The notes below the pieces were generated by a model. The model had not been told where the DNA came from, did not search any database, and was given only the letters and a program-made list of their open reading frames with translations. Positions 33,283 through 40,360 of a DNA stretch of 54,689 nucleotides are shown here, piece after piece; within the stretch, counting starts at the first letter, position 1; each line of letters opens with the position of its first letter. The DNA lies in the IMG/VR virus record IMGVR_UViG_3300033047_000013, positions 1 through 54,689 of that record. The stretch is one strand, 5' to 3'. This DNA is from a virus. The position numbers were made by a program, and so were the translations under genes.

Positions 33283-33831
33283 TTACGGTGCAGCAGCAGC
33301 GTCATCAACGACTTCCGCTTGAACTAGACCGAGCGTATATGTTTCCAAATCAAAATCTTCATTTCGACCATGTGCGCGAACGGGTCCGGTCACAAGACCG
33401 CGATTATATAGGATTGTATTTGAACCACCTACTTCGGGCGAATCGTTACGTTCCATTTTGAAAGCATAACTTGCGCTATTACCAACGGCTCCTGCTGTAC
33501 GCATGAGAATTTGACCAGCATCAGTCACAATACGAGCAACCTCAATTTCAGGTGAACCAGCATCGGTCATACCTTTGGCTTTCTGAATTACTGCGGTGTC
33601 CCAACTGTCGTATGTCAGAATGTTGGTATTTGAACCAGTTTCACCGTGATTACCAACATTAGAAATTAGAACCCAAGTTAAAGCTTCATATGCTACTAAA
33701 TTAAGATCAGCAGGTTGTGCAGTTGCACAAATATAAATCATTGCCCCTGCATTTGTGTTCGCGTGAGCGACAGGAAGCACTGCGAGCATCAACGCTAACG
33801 GTGCAACAGTATTTAGATAAGTATTACGCAT
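33283..33831 (-). CDS. Major tail tube protein with signal-peptide-like leader
   Basis: 182 aa. The mature-like part (ATAQPADLNLVAYEALTWV, SWDTAVIQKAKGMTDAGSPEIEVARI, NTILYNRGLVTGPVRAHGRNEDFDLETYTLGL) is a siphophage tail tube protein that normally begins near ANT. Here 24 extra residues precede it: MRNTYLNTVAPLALMLAVLPVAHA, a basic N terminus, hydrophobic core and an A-H-A site like a Sec signal peptide. AAAGGG sits 8 bases before this ATG and there is no internal start, so the leader is translated. Confidence 0.88.
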   Translation of the reverse strand: MRNTYLNTVAPLALMLAVLPVAHANTNAGAMIYICATAQPADLNLVAYEALTWVLISNVGNHGETGSNTNILTYDSWDTAVIQKAKGMTDAGSPEIEVARIVTDAGQILMRTAGAVGNSASYAFKMERNDSPEVGGSNTILYNRGLVTGPVRAHGRNEDFDLETYTLGLVQAEVVDDAAAAP

Positions 33832-33844
33832 GATAAGAACCCTT

Positions 33845-34261
33845 TCAAAAGAAACAACGATAACGTATTGTGGATGGATATAGCATTTCCGAATCTAACG
33901 CAATAGCCCCTGTGAATTTAGGTGCTTCATATATTTGGACGCGGGATGTTCCATATAATGTATTTTTTACGAAATAATCACTGATCGAAGCAAGCGCGTC
34001 CATTGGAGTATATGCACCGGAACCATTTTTAGGCCAATGTAAAACGAGTCGGAAAATTCCCTGATACACCTGTTTTCCACCGTAATATTTATCTGGCGGG
34101 TTATTAGGAATGTGAACAATCTCAAGATATTTCTGGTCATTGGGTGGAATATCCGAATTATCTACTCCAACAAACGAAATGGGTAATGTAGGCGTAGAGG
34201 ACGCTGCAACAGCAAGAATTATCTCACCTTGTATGATTTGTAAAATTTGACGCTCTATCAT
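33845..34261 (-). CDS. DUF4128-like tail terminator
   Basis: 138 aa. ILQIIQGEIILAVAA, LPISFVGVDNSDIPPNDQKYLEIVHIPNNPPDKYYGGKQVYQGIFRLVLHWPKNGSG has the DUF4128 hallmark. It caps the tail tube at the head end. Located between the gp10-like and tail tube genes; ATGA overlap with 34258. Confidence 0.8.
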   Translation of the reverse strand: MIERQILQIIQGEIILAVAASSTPTLPISFVGVDNSDIPPNDQKYLEIVHIPNNPPDKYYGGKQVYQGIFRLVLHWPKNGSGAYTPMDALASISDYFVKNTLYGTSRVQIYEAPKFTGAIALDSEMLYPSTIRYRCFF

Positions 34262-34683
34262 AATTTACTTCTCTTGCGAATTTCTTCGGTGTTTTTGGCA
34301 ACAATTTGCGACCAGTTCTGCAACGATGTTTCCAAAAACCCATCATGTAATTCACGATACTTGGCATAGTTTGCCGTCCAACCAAAGTGAAAAGTTGAAC
34401 CAATTGTCATTTCATTGATTTTAAGCGATGTCAGTGACGCTTCATATTGATATGAATTATCTTCTTTTAATTCACCGCGACTAGGGCCAGTTGGCATACC
34501 ATTTAATGAACCTTGACCGGACCACCGTAGAAATCCAGTTTTAATCCGCATCCGACCACCTTGTTTAACAGGTGTTTGTGCATCATTTACAACATCTTGA
34601 ACACTTTGCTGAATTAGAATCAGTGTGTTCTTCTTGCTCTTGGCAATAAAGTCATCAACCTGTGCTGTAAAAGATTTGGTCAT
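34258..34683 (-). CDS. HK97 gp10-like head-tail completion protein
   Basis: 141 aa. FTAQVDDFIAKSKKNTLILIQQSVQDVVNDAQTPVKQGGRMRIKTGFLRWSG and HFGWTANYAKYRELHDGF are typical of the gp10/Gp17 completion family. Works at the head-tail joint. Order between MuF-like and terminator genes fits. Confidence 0.8.
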   Translation of the reverse strand: MTKSFTAQVDDFIAKSKKNTLILIQQSVQDVVNDAQTPVKQGGRMRIKTGFLRWSGQGSLNGMPTGPSRGELKEDNSYQYEASLTSLKINEMTIGSTFHFGWTANYAKYRELHDGFLETSLQNWSQIVAKNTEEIRKRSKL

Positions 34684-34692
34684 GTGACATAA

Positions 34693-35724
34693 CTATTCCA
34701 CTTGAGCCAAGAAATCAATCACAGTTTCAAACATACAAACACAATTGGCTATTTCTTCTACGGGAGCATTTAATGATATGTCCAAAGGATGCATTAGTTT
34801 TGCGCCAGACGGTGATTCAAAGGCTTCGTTCAATCCACGTTTTTGACCTTCCATCTTACGGTGGGTATCTCTACGGTTTGACCGTCCCGATGTTCGCCAT
34901 ATTTTAGTGACATCTTGTAATCGGGCGGCTCCTAATTCCACCGCTTGCGACACAGCTTCCCAACTGGACCTATTCATTGCTTGACCAACTTCTGTTCGAG
35001 CAACGGTTTCTGCTCGGTATTTTAATGCCTTGGTTTTATAACTACCCACTAACCGTTCAACATCGGAAGCACGTAAAGGTTTACCACTCTCGATCGCACG
35101 TCGAACAACACTATCAAACCGCTTGTCTCTAAGCGTTCTAGTGAAATATCTATCATCAAGGTTCTCAAGGTCACGCCTGACATTTGCAACCCAACCCTCT
35201 TGTCGTTGATTCAATCCAATCACACCACCAGTTCTATGACCTGTCAGTGGATCTATTCGACCAACCAAATCCAAGGCTATACTTCTAGGGTTCCTACCAT
35301 CAATCATACCGCGCTGAATCACCGCTTGTGTGTTCAAACGCGCTTCCTCGGTTAGATTGGATACAAGAGATGCCGATTTGTCCCTCAACCACACCTCAGC
35401 GCGACTGTTGCGTACATCAAAGCGGAATACTGCCCGACCATCGGACGTATTTATGTATTTAGGGAAGGTATCGCCTTTCATTTTACCACCTTGCTCAAAC
35501 GTGCGCTCAATGGATGCAGTCAACGGGCGCATCGCAGCAGGTGTAAAACCAAGAGTGTGAAAAGCATCTTGAATGCGTCCATCTGAAATATTACGAATCA
35601 GCCGACCAATCAGAGTGTTATCAACAACATCTTGGATTGCGAATAGAAATGCATTGGAAACTTCCGGCTCAAACAGAGACAGGTAAGCTTCTATAATTTG
35701 GGTTTGTGTCGGTTTACGAGCCAT
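34693..35724 (-). CDS. MuF/SPP1 gp7-like minor head protein
   Basis: 343 aa. Helical N-terminal half (FEQGGKMKGDTFPKYI). Residues about 150-330 (GRNPRSIALDLVGRIDP, GLNQRQEGWVANVRR, YRAETVARTEVGQAMNRSSWEAV, KIWRTSGRSNRRDTHRKMEGQ) are the phage head morphogenesis (MuF) domain. Usually follows the portal; here it is after the connector genes. Probably packaged with, or ejected from, the head. Confidence 0.82.
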   Translation of the reverse strand: MARKPTQTQIIEAYLSLFEPEVSNAFLFAIQDVVDNTLIGRLIRNISDGRIQDAFHTLGFTPAAMRPLTASIERTFEQGGKMKGDTFPKYINTSDGRAVFRFDVRNSRAEVWLRDKSASLVSNLTEEARLNTQAVIQRGMIDGRNPRSIALDLVGRIDPLTGHRTGGVIGLNQRQEGWVANVRRDLENLDDRYFTRTLRDKRFDSVVRRAIESGKPLRASDVERLVGSYKTKALKYRAETVARTEVGQAMNRSSWEAVSQAVELGAARLQDVTKIWRTSGRSNRRDTHRKMEGQKRGLNEAFESPSGAKLMHPLDISLNAPVEEIANCVCMFETVIDFLAQVE

Positions 35725-35727
35725 GAT

Positions 35728-36249
35728 TTATTTAACAGTAATTTTACGATATGCCTTTTGGACGGCGCGGGCTTGTGCCAGAGCATCGTCAAAAGCATAA
35801 TGTTTCACCATGCTTTTTTCAAACTCAGACCGAACACCTGCGATGTCATAGATTGTACGAGTATCACGAATATCCCAAAACTTCCAAGGTGCTTCTAATT
35901 TATAATGGTCTAAGTAAAACTGCCAAATCGGAACATCAAATCCAGCACCATGCGACCACACGTATTTAATACCATGTTTAATGCAAAAGGCGTTAAATGA
36001 TTCGAGAGTTACCATCGGGTCGAATTGTTTATCTTCGAGCAATGCTTTTGCTTCATCACCTTGCTTGCTCCACCATTTTTTAGTGCTATCATCTTCATGG
36101 AACGCTGTTGAAATCGGTCTAAGCATGTTTGCATAATATCCAGCACCAATATCAAGACTGTGTGGGTCGAACACAACTGCACCGACAGAGCGCACGACAC
36201 AACCAGGTCGTTGACCCCAAGTTTCCAAATCAAGCATTAAATGTTTCAT
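35728..36249 (-). CDS. DEDDh 3'-5' exoribonuclease (RNase AS / DnaQ-like)
   Basis: 173 aa. MKHLMLDLETWG (DxE), WSHGAGFDVPIWQFYLDH (GFD) and KHYAFDDALAQARAVQKAY (H-x4-D) give the DEDDh set. Close in style to the RNase AS/3'-5' exoribonuclease found in many phages. Its position among head-tail genes is unusual for a nucleic-acid enzyme; it may act on RNA during late infection. Confidence 0.85.
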   Translation of the reverse strand: MKHLMLDLETWGQRPGCVVRSVGAVVFDPHSLDIGAGYYANMLRPISTAFHEDDSTKKWWSKQGDEAKALLEDKQFDPMVTLESFNAFCIKHGIKYVWSHGAGFDVPIWQFYLDHYKLEAPWKFWDIRDTRTIYDIAGVRSEFEKSMVKHYAFDDALAQARAVQKAYRKITVK

Positions 36250-36252
36250 ATC

Positions 36253-36615
36253 TTATCGCCTTACAATTAATATGTGAGCAACAGTTGTACCTGCTGCCGG
36301 AATGTTCATAGGTTCGATGATTTTATACCGTACTCCGTCAATGAGAACGAAATCACCAATAGCAGGAGTCACACCGCTTTGGACGGCATGGTTTACCTGA
36401 ATGTCAGTTGTGAAGATTACAGTACCGTCAACATATTTAAAACTGACCGTTCGTGCTGTTGCTCCAACGAGCGTAGTTTCAACTTCCGTAGGTTCACCAG
36501 GATTGTCAACAGGTCCACCAGCAGCAGTTAATGCTACATATTTGATAACACCCTGATTGAACTCGGTCATTACATCAACCACTACATCTTTTATTTCGTC
36601 GTAAAATCCTACCAT
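36253..36615 (-). CDS. Head-tail connector / stopper protein
   Basis: 120 aa from the ATG at 36615, which has AGGAG upstream; the longer frame to 36663 runs into a promoter. MVGFYDEIKDVVVDVMTEFNQGVIKYVAL, beta-rich centre (TARTVSFKYVDGTVIFTT) and FVLIDGVRYKIIEPMNIPAAGTTVAHILIVRR resemble phage head-tail stopper proteins. Confidence 0.7.
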   Translation of the reverse strand: MVGFYDEIKDVVVDVMTEFNQGVIKYVALTAAGGPVDNPGEPTEVETTLVGATARTVSFKYVDGTVIFTTDIQVNHAVQSGVTPAIGDFVLIDGVRYKIIEPMNIPAAGTTVAHILIVRR

Positions 36616-36633
36616 TTTATTCTTGACTCCTAT

Positions 36634-36662
36634 TTGACACATTGTTAGACATATGTTATACA
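36634..36662 (+). promoter_or_regulatory. Double-TTGACA type promoter, rightward
   Basis: TTGACACATTGTTAGACATA: TTGACA at 36634-36639, 17 bases, TATACA at 36657-36662. The second half-repeat reads TAGACA. It serves the two small plus-strand genes that interrupt the leftward late operon. Confidence 0.72.
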
Positions 36663-36688
36663 TTTAGCAATATAAAAATGATGGAACA

Positions 36689-36949
36689 ATGAATAGCCCA
36701 AAAACAACACCAGTGACAAGTAAAGTTTCACCCGCTAAAAAAAAGCGCGGTCCGAAACTGGTGTATGATTTTAGCGCATTGATAAAACCTAAAATGTCTT
36801 TCGGTGTTAAAGGTCGTAAAGCAAGACAACTTCGCACCACAATTAGTAACGCCAACAGAGACTACCACCCTAAATCATTCTATGCAGTTGACGTAGACCC
36901 TGAAACAGATCCCGATAACGCAGACGTTAGAATTGTGAGAGAAAAATGA
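36689..36949 (+). CDS. Small basic protein on the opposite strand within the late operon
   Basis: 86 aa. Basic N terminus (SKVSPAKKKRGPKL), then SALIKPKMSFGVKGRKARQLRTTI and an acidic end (DVDPETDPDNADVRIVREK). Probably binds nucleic acid; family not recognised. It has its own promoter (36634) and interrupts the order of head-tail genes, so it behaves as a moron-like insertion. ATGA overlap with the next. Confidence 0.65.
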   Translation: MNSPKTTPVTSKVSPAKKKRGPKLVYDFSALIKPKMSFGVKGRKARQLRTTISNANRDYHPKSFYAVDVDPETDPDNADVRIVREK

Positions 36950-37041
36950 GAATTGTATTTATGCACGGTCAGAAACCTTCATTCACACTTGTAATTGACC
37001 ACTGCGCTCAAGTCATATCGTTTGACGAGAGAACGCCTTAA
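36946..37041 (+). CDS. 31-aa micropeptide
   Basis: MRIVFMHGQKPSFTLVIDHC to RTP; ATGA overlap with the basic protein. The stop overlaps by 4 bases the end of the convergent gene at 37038. Short, unrecognised. Confidence 0.45.
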   Translation: MRIVFMHGQKPSFTLVIDHCAQVISFDERTP

Positions 37042-37541
37042 ACTCGCGCAACACGACCGCTCAGTGAGGACAGGTTGCTTGTACCGGATAACAGCACCGA
37101 TAAGATGTGGTCGATGATATTAAATCTGGTTTGTGTATCAGATGCTTCCGCAAACGTCCTGTATTCAACAGAAACAGCACCGTCAACCGAAACTCTATTA
37201 TATTTATTAGGCGTCCAATCCAACGTTAAAGAACCTGCTGTCGTAGCTTGGCGAAGTGCTGCTTCATATGTGGCACGTTCCACTTCGGCAGGAACCGTTG
37301 TGTAATCAATTATATCATTGTTCACATCATAAGCACTTGACCTCGGCCAATCTCTTATTTGATCGCGTTGACCAACTTTCTCACCAGACCACATATTGCG
37401 ATAAACATTATCAACCCATTCGGACGCTACCAGAAGTGACCTTGTAATGTCATCATCTGCAATGCCTGAAATACTCGTCGCGTTACCGCGTTCAGTATGA
37501 TATGTTTTGAATGCGGCTATTGTTCCGTATGTTTCGGTCAT
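37038..37541 (-). CDS. Head-tail connector, DnaT-like family
   Basis: 167 aa. TYGTIAAFKTYHTERGN, ITRSLLVASEWVDNVYRNMWSGEKVGQRDQIRDWPRSSAYD and VPAEVERATYEAALRQ match the phage family labelled DnaT-like ssDNA-binding, which by gene position and length is a head-tail adaptor. Starts after the terminator at 37557. Confidence 0.78.
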   Translation of the reverse strand: MTETYGTIAAFKTYHTERGNATSISGIADDDITRSLLVASEWVDNVYRNMWSGEKVGQRDQIRDWPRSSAYDVNNDIIDYTTVPAEVERATYEAALRQATTAGSLTLDWTPNKYNRVSVDGAVSVEYRTFAEASDTQTRFNIIDHILSVLLSGTSNLSSLSGRVARV

Positions 37542-37556
37542 GGTTGTTTCTCCAAT

Positions 37557-37591
37557 AAAAAAGCCGTCACAGGTTATCCATAACGGCTTTT
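37557..37591 (-). terminator. Rho-independent terminator
   Basis: On the minus strand GCCGTTA ... TGACGGC with flanking A and T runs (AAAAGCC and GGCTTTTTT) and an 11-base loop. Ends the message after 37613. The opposite strand also has a short U run, so it may work both ways. Confidence 0.78.
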
Positions 37592-37612
37592 ACAATATCT
37601 TTTGCGGTAATA

Positions 37613-38014
37613 CTAGCCTTGAAGTACCAATAATGCGATAGCACCATTTGCTTCTTCTTCGGTTGCATAACCGTCTGCATTTATAGTATCGGAAACGATT
37701 GCAACATCGTCTTTATCAACAACAAAGAATTTGTCATCACGTTTGGCGACCAATGGCTGTGGTGGGTCAAGTGCCAGAATACGTGCTTGAATTTCATCAA
37801 CCGTACCTTTTGATGAAACACCAACACTTTTAGCGTGTGCAACCAGTTCAGGTTTCTTCATTTTTGAAAGTGGGGTTGGTTCGGATTTAGCGGCAGATAT
37901 GGCTTCGGTAACTTGCTCAACCAACTCATGTTCATCTGGTTTATAATCAGTTAGATTAATGACTACGGGACCGTTCTCGGTTTTAATTGTGACGGTGGGG
38001 GTCGTTTGGGGCAT
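37613..38014 (-). CDS. HeH/SAP-domain protein of the head module
   Basis: 133 aa. PTPLSKMKKPELVAHAKSVGVSSKGTVDEIQARILAL at about 46-82 is a HeH/LEM-type helix-extended-helix. It is flanked by beta-rich termini. Proteins of this type follow the coat gene in P22-like capsid modules and may help in head assembly or DNA contact. It lies between two terminators. Confidence 0.72.
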   Translation of the reverse strand: MPQTTPTVTIKTENGPVVINLTDYKPDEHELVEQVTEAISAAKSEPTPLSKMKKPELVAHAKSVGVSSKGTVDEIQARILALDPPQPLVAKRDDKFFVVDKDDVAIVSDTINADGYATEEEANGAIALLVLQG

Positions 38015-38037
38015 GGCATTTCCTTTGTTTGTTATAA

Positions 38038-38064
38038 AGAGGGAGCGGGTTTTCCGCTCCCTCT
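38038..38064 (-). terminator. Strong terminator after the coat gene
   Basis: Perfect 11-bp stem AGAGGGAGCGG / CCGCTCCCTCT with a 5-base loop, followed by TTTAT on the minus strand. It would cap coat mRNA and limit read-through to connector genes. Confidence 0.85.
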
Positions 38065-38085
38065 ATACTTTATATACTATTTAAC

Positions 38086-39315
38086 TTAACCAAGCAACAC
38101 AGCAATATGTTCCGGTTTAACGGCTTTGACACCCCAAGCTGCGGAAACTTCTGCTCGGATTTTACGATACCCTGCATAAAGAGCAATTTCAAAAGCCATA
38201 CCCGAACGTGGGTCTGTAAGCATCATACGGTCAATTGCTGCATCACCTTCAACCGGAAGGGCTGGTGCTCGCATTGCAAGTTGCATGGCGCTACGAACAA
38301 AACCAACATTAGCTTCATAAGTCGCACCAATTGTAATCGCTGTGGTGGATGTGGCAATTGCCACACGAAGACCAGGTTCAGCGAGTGTGATTGTACCACC
38401 GTTTGAAACATCGGAATCACCAGAAGCGATCATATATTTGTTTGTGTCTCCGGCAAAAGTCACTGCATCACCTGCTAAGACAGTACCAGTACCAGCAGAA
38501 GCCAGTGTGATGACGGTAGCACCGACAGCATAACCAGCATTATCAGTCGTAGCAGATGAACCTGTACCTTTTGTATGCGTGACAGATTGACCACTTTCTT
38601 TAATTGAGAAACCTGCAAGATTAAGTATCTCACCTTGGCGAAGCGTCATGTTCGTACCAGCTTCATTAGCTTTGGTTAACTGTCCTAATGTGCGAAGGGC
38701 TGCACCTGCTGTTGTATTGATGACTTGTGAGCGATCGGACGGAGCCGCGCCATTATCATCAAGGATTTTACGCAATTGAGCGGCGTCACCAACGGTAGAA
38801 GCATACGGCGTAGTGCCAGCAGTACCAGTAGCACGACATGCATTTGCAGTAATTTCCACAGCAACATCAAGTTCAATTTCATTTGTTAAGGTTCGTAGAC
38901 CTTGTGCAAAATTATCAGCCTGAATAGAGAGATAACCAGGCCCGTTGTTTAGACCTTTTTGTTCCTCACCTGTCCAACCAAAAGCAACACCTCTTGATTT
39001 GGTGATTGTCATTGTACCATTTCCGATAGTTTGATCTGCTGGTTCGGGGATTGCCATTGCTGGAGTAATGTTAAAGGCGGCGGCTGCTGGTACAACAGGC
39101 CATACGATTGATTCACCAACCGATGCACGTTCAGCAGTTGAATCGCGAGCCACGGACGGGATGAACCCTACGAGTTCGCGGGAGATTACATCAAGACCTG
39201 CATATAAATCAGGAATCAGACGTGTAAGAGTATTTGCGTAGACAGAGTTGTGAATGATCGCTGGTGCAGCGCTCAGAGCCAACATTGCCATTAGTTTTTG
39301 ATTGAGTTGGGACAT
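38086..39315 (-). CDS. Major capsid protein, P22 coat-like, with signal-peptide-like leader
   Basis: 409 aa. From about residue 27, ANTLTRLIPDLYAGLDVISRELVGFIPSV, AAAFNITPAMAIPEPADQTI, MTITKSRGVAFGWTGEEQ and IELDVAVEI match P22 gp5-type coat proteins, which usually start with MANTLT. Here 26 extra residues precede (MSQLNQKLMAMLALSAAP and IIHNSVY). AAAGG at good spacing precedes this ATG, and no start codon occurs next to ANT. Leader processing in the virion is an open question. Confidence 0.9.
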   Translation of the reverse strand: MSQLNQKLMAMLALSAAPAIIHNSVYANTLTRLIPDLYAGLDVISRELVGFIPSVARDSTAERASVGESIVWPVVPAAAAFNITPAMAIPEPADQTIGNGTMTITKSRGVAFGWTGEEQKGLNNGPGYLSIQADNFAQGLRTLTNEIELDVAVEITANACRATGTAGTTPYASTVGDAAQLRKILDDNGAAPSDRSQVINTTAGAALRTLGQLTKANEAGTNMTLRQGEILNLAGFSIKESGQSVTHTKGTGSSATTDNAGYAVGATVITLASAGTGTVLAGDAVTFAGDTNKYMIASGDSDVSNGGTITLAEPGLRVAIATSTTAITIGATYEANVGFVRSAMQLAMRAPALPVEGDAAIDRMMLTDPRSGMAFEIALYAGYRKIRAEVSAAWGVKAVKPEHIAVLLG

Positions 39316-39454
39316 TTTGATGACCTTTTGCTAAATTGAAATAAGGGATAGGTCATCCAACCTTAGCACCGCTAATGGTAATTAAAGCGACAAACAAGAG
39401 ATAACCGATAATTATGGGTCACGTCAAGTCTATATTTTATGTAATTGTAAATGC

Positions 39455-39490
39455 AAAAAACCCACCACGAACGACCGAACATGATGGGTT
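39455..39490 (-). terminator. Terminator after the scaffold gene
   Basis: On the minus strand AACCCA ... TGGGTT with partly paired inner bases and a TTTTTT tail (plus-strand A run at 39455-39460). It separates scaffold and coat transcripts. Confidence 0.68.
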
Positions 39491-39517
39491 AAGAGATGTA
39501 CTGACGAATCAGACACA

Positions 39518-40345
39518 TTAGTCGGTGATTGTTATTTCACCTTTCATAGCAATTTCAGCTTGTTGCACTGGCCCTAATTTATCAAAATCAGAACGACTTA
39601 TATGAACACCACCACCACGTTGACCGCCTTGACCGCCGTTGCCGGAACCTGAATGTGCAGCATCTTTGAGAATTTGGTCTTTGGACGGGTAGTTGCCAAC
39701 AATGATTTCAACAGCTTCATCGAAACCAGCGAGTTGACCCATGTTTTTCTGACTGTAAATCTTATTACCGCTCGAATCATATGCGACAATATTTCCGTCT
39801 TCGGTCTTGAAGTTATCGCCGAAGGTTTTACGGAACATGTCTTGCGGTATCGCAATACGGTCTTTAACAAACTGTGAACCACTAAAAGCAATATCCAGCT
39901 TCAAACTGTCATTTGTAGAAGTAAGAGATTTATTCGTTTCATTGGCTGTTGTCATTTGTTCCGTAAACGTAGCGGTCACTTCTTGTGTAATTTCGGTACG
40001 AAGTTTCTCAACATCGGCTGATTTCACAAGGTCACCAGCATCTAAATTTGCAACAGTCTTTAACGCTTCACGCGCTTTAGCCGGATCAATGCCGTCAAAC
40101 TCTTTAACACGCGCTTCGGCTTTCTCTTTAGCTTCGCGATGGTTTTTCGATTCACCGTTCAAAGTGCTAATGGTTGTTTCGTTCACAGTGAGTTCAGCAC
40201 CTTGACCGTCAATGTAAACAGGATTTCCGTCTACGAGAGCCAAATTTCCATCGTCATCTTTCTTCCAACCCTTGTTAGGGTCGAATACAACAGGGAGCGC
40301 AATCATTGCGACAGAGGACATCAGTAGGAGTTTTCTTAAGTTCAT
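39518..40345 (-). CDS. Capsid scaffolding protein
   Basis: 275 aa. MNLRKLLLMSSVAMIALPVVFDP is a hydrophobic N-terminal extension. WKKDDDGNLALVDGNPVYIDGQGAEL, a coiled-coil core of about 90 residues (ESKNHREAKEKAEARVKEFDG onwards) and a Gly-rich hinge (SGSGNGGQGGQRGGG) before a short basic C terminus follow. This is the DUF6651-like scaffold pattern. AAAGGA precedes the start. It guides coat assembly and then leaves the head. Confidence 0.82.
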   Translation of the reverse strand: MNLRKLLLMSSVAMIALPVVFDPNKGWKKDDDGNLALVDGNPVYIDGQGAELTVNETTISTLNGESKNHREAKEKAEARVKEFDGIDPAKAREALKTVANLDAGDLVKSADVEKLRTEITQEVTATFTEQMTTANETNKSLTSTNDSLKLDIAFSGSQFVKDRIAIPQDMFRKTFGDNFKTEDGNIVAYDSSGNKIYSQKNMGQLAGFDEAVEIIVGNYPSKDQILKDAAHSGSGNGGQGGQRGGGVHISRSDFDKLGPVQQAEIAMKGEITITD

Positions 40346-40360
40346 GGTCGTTTCCTTTGG

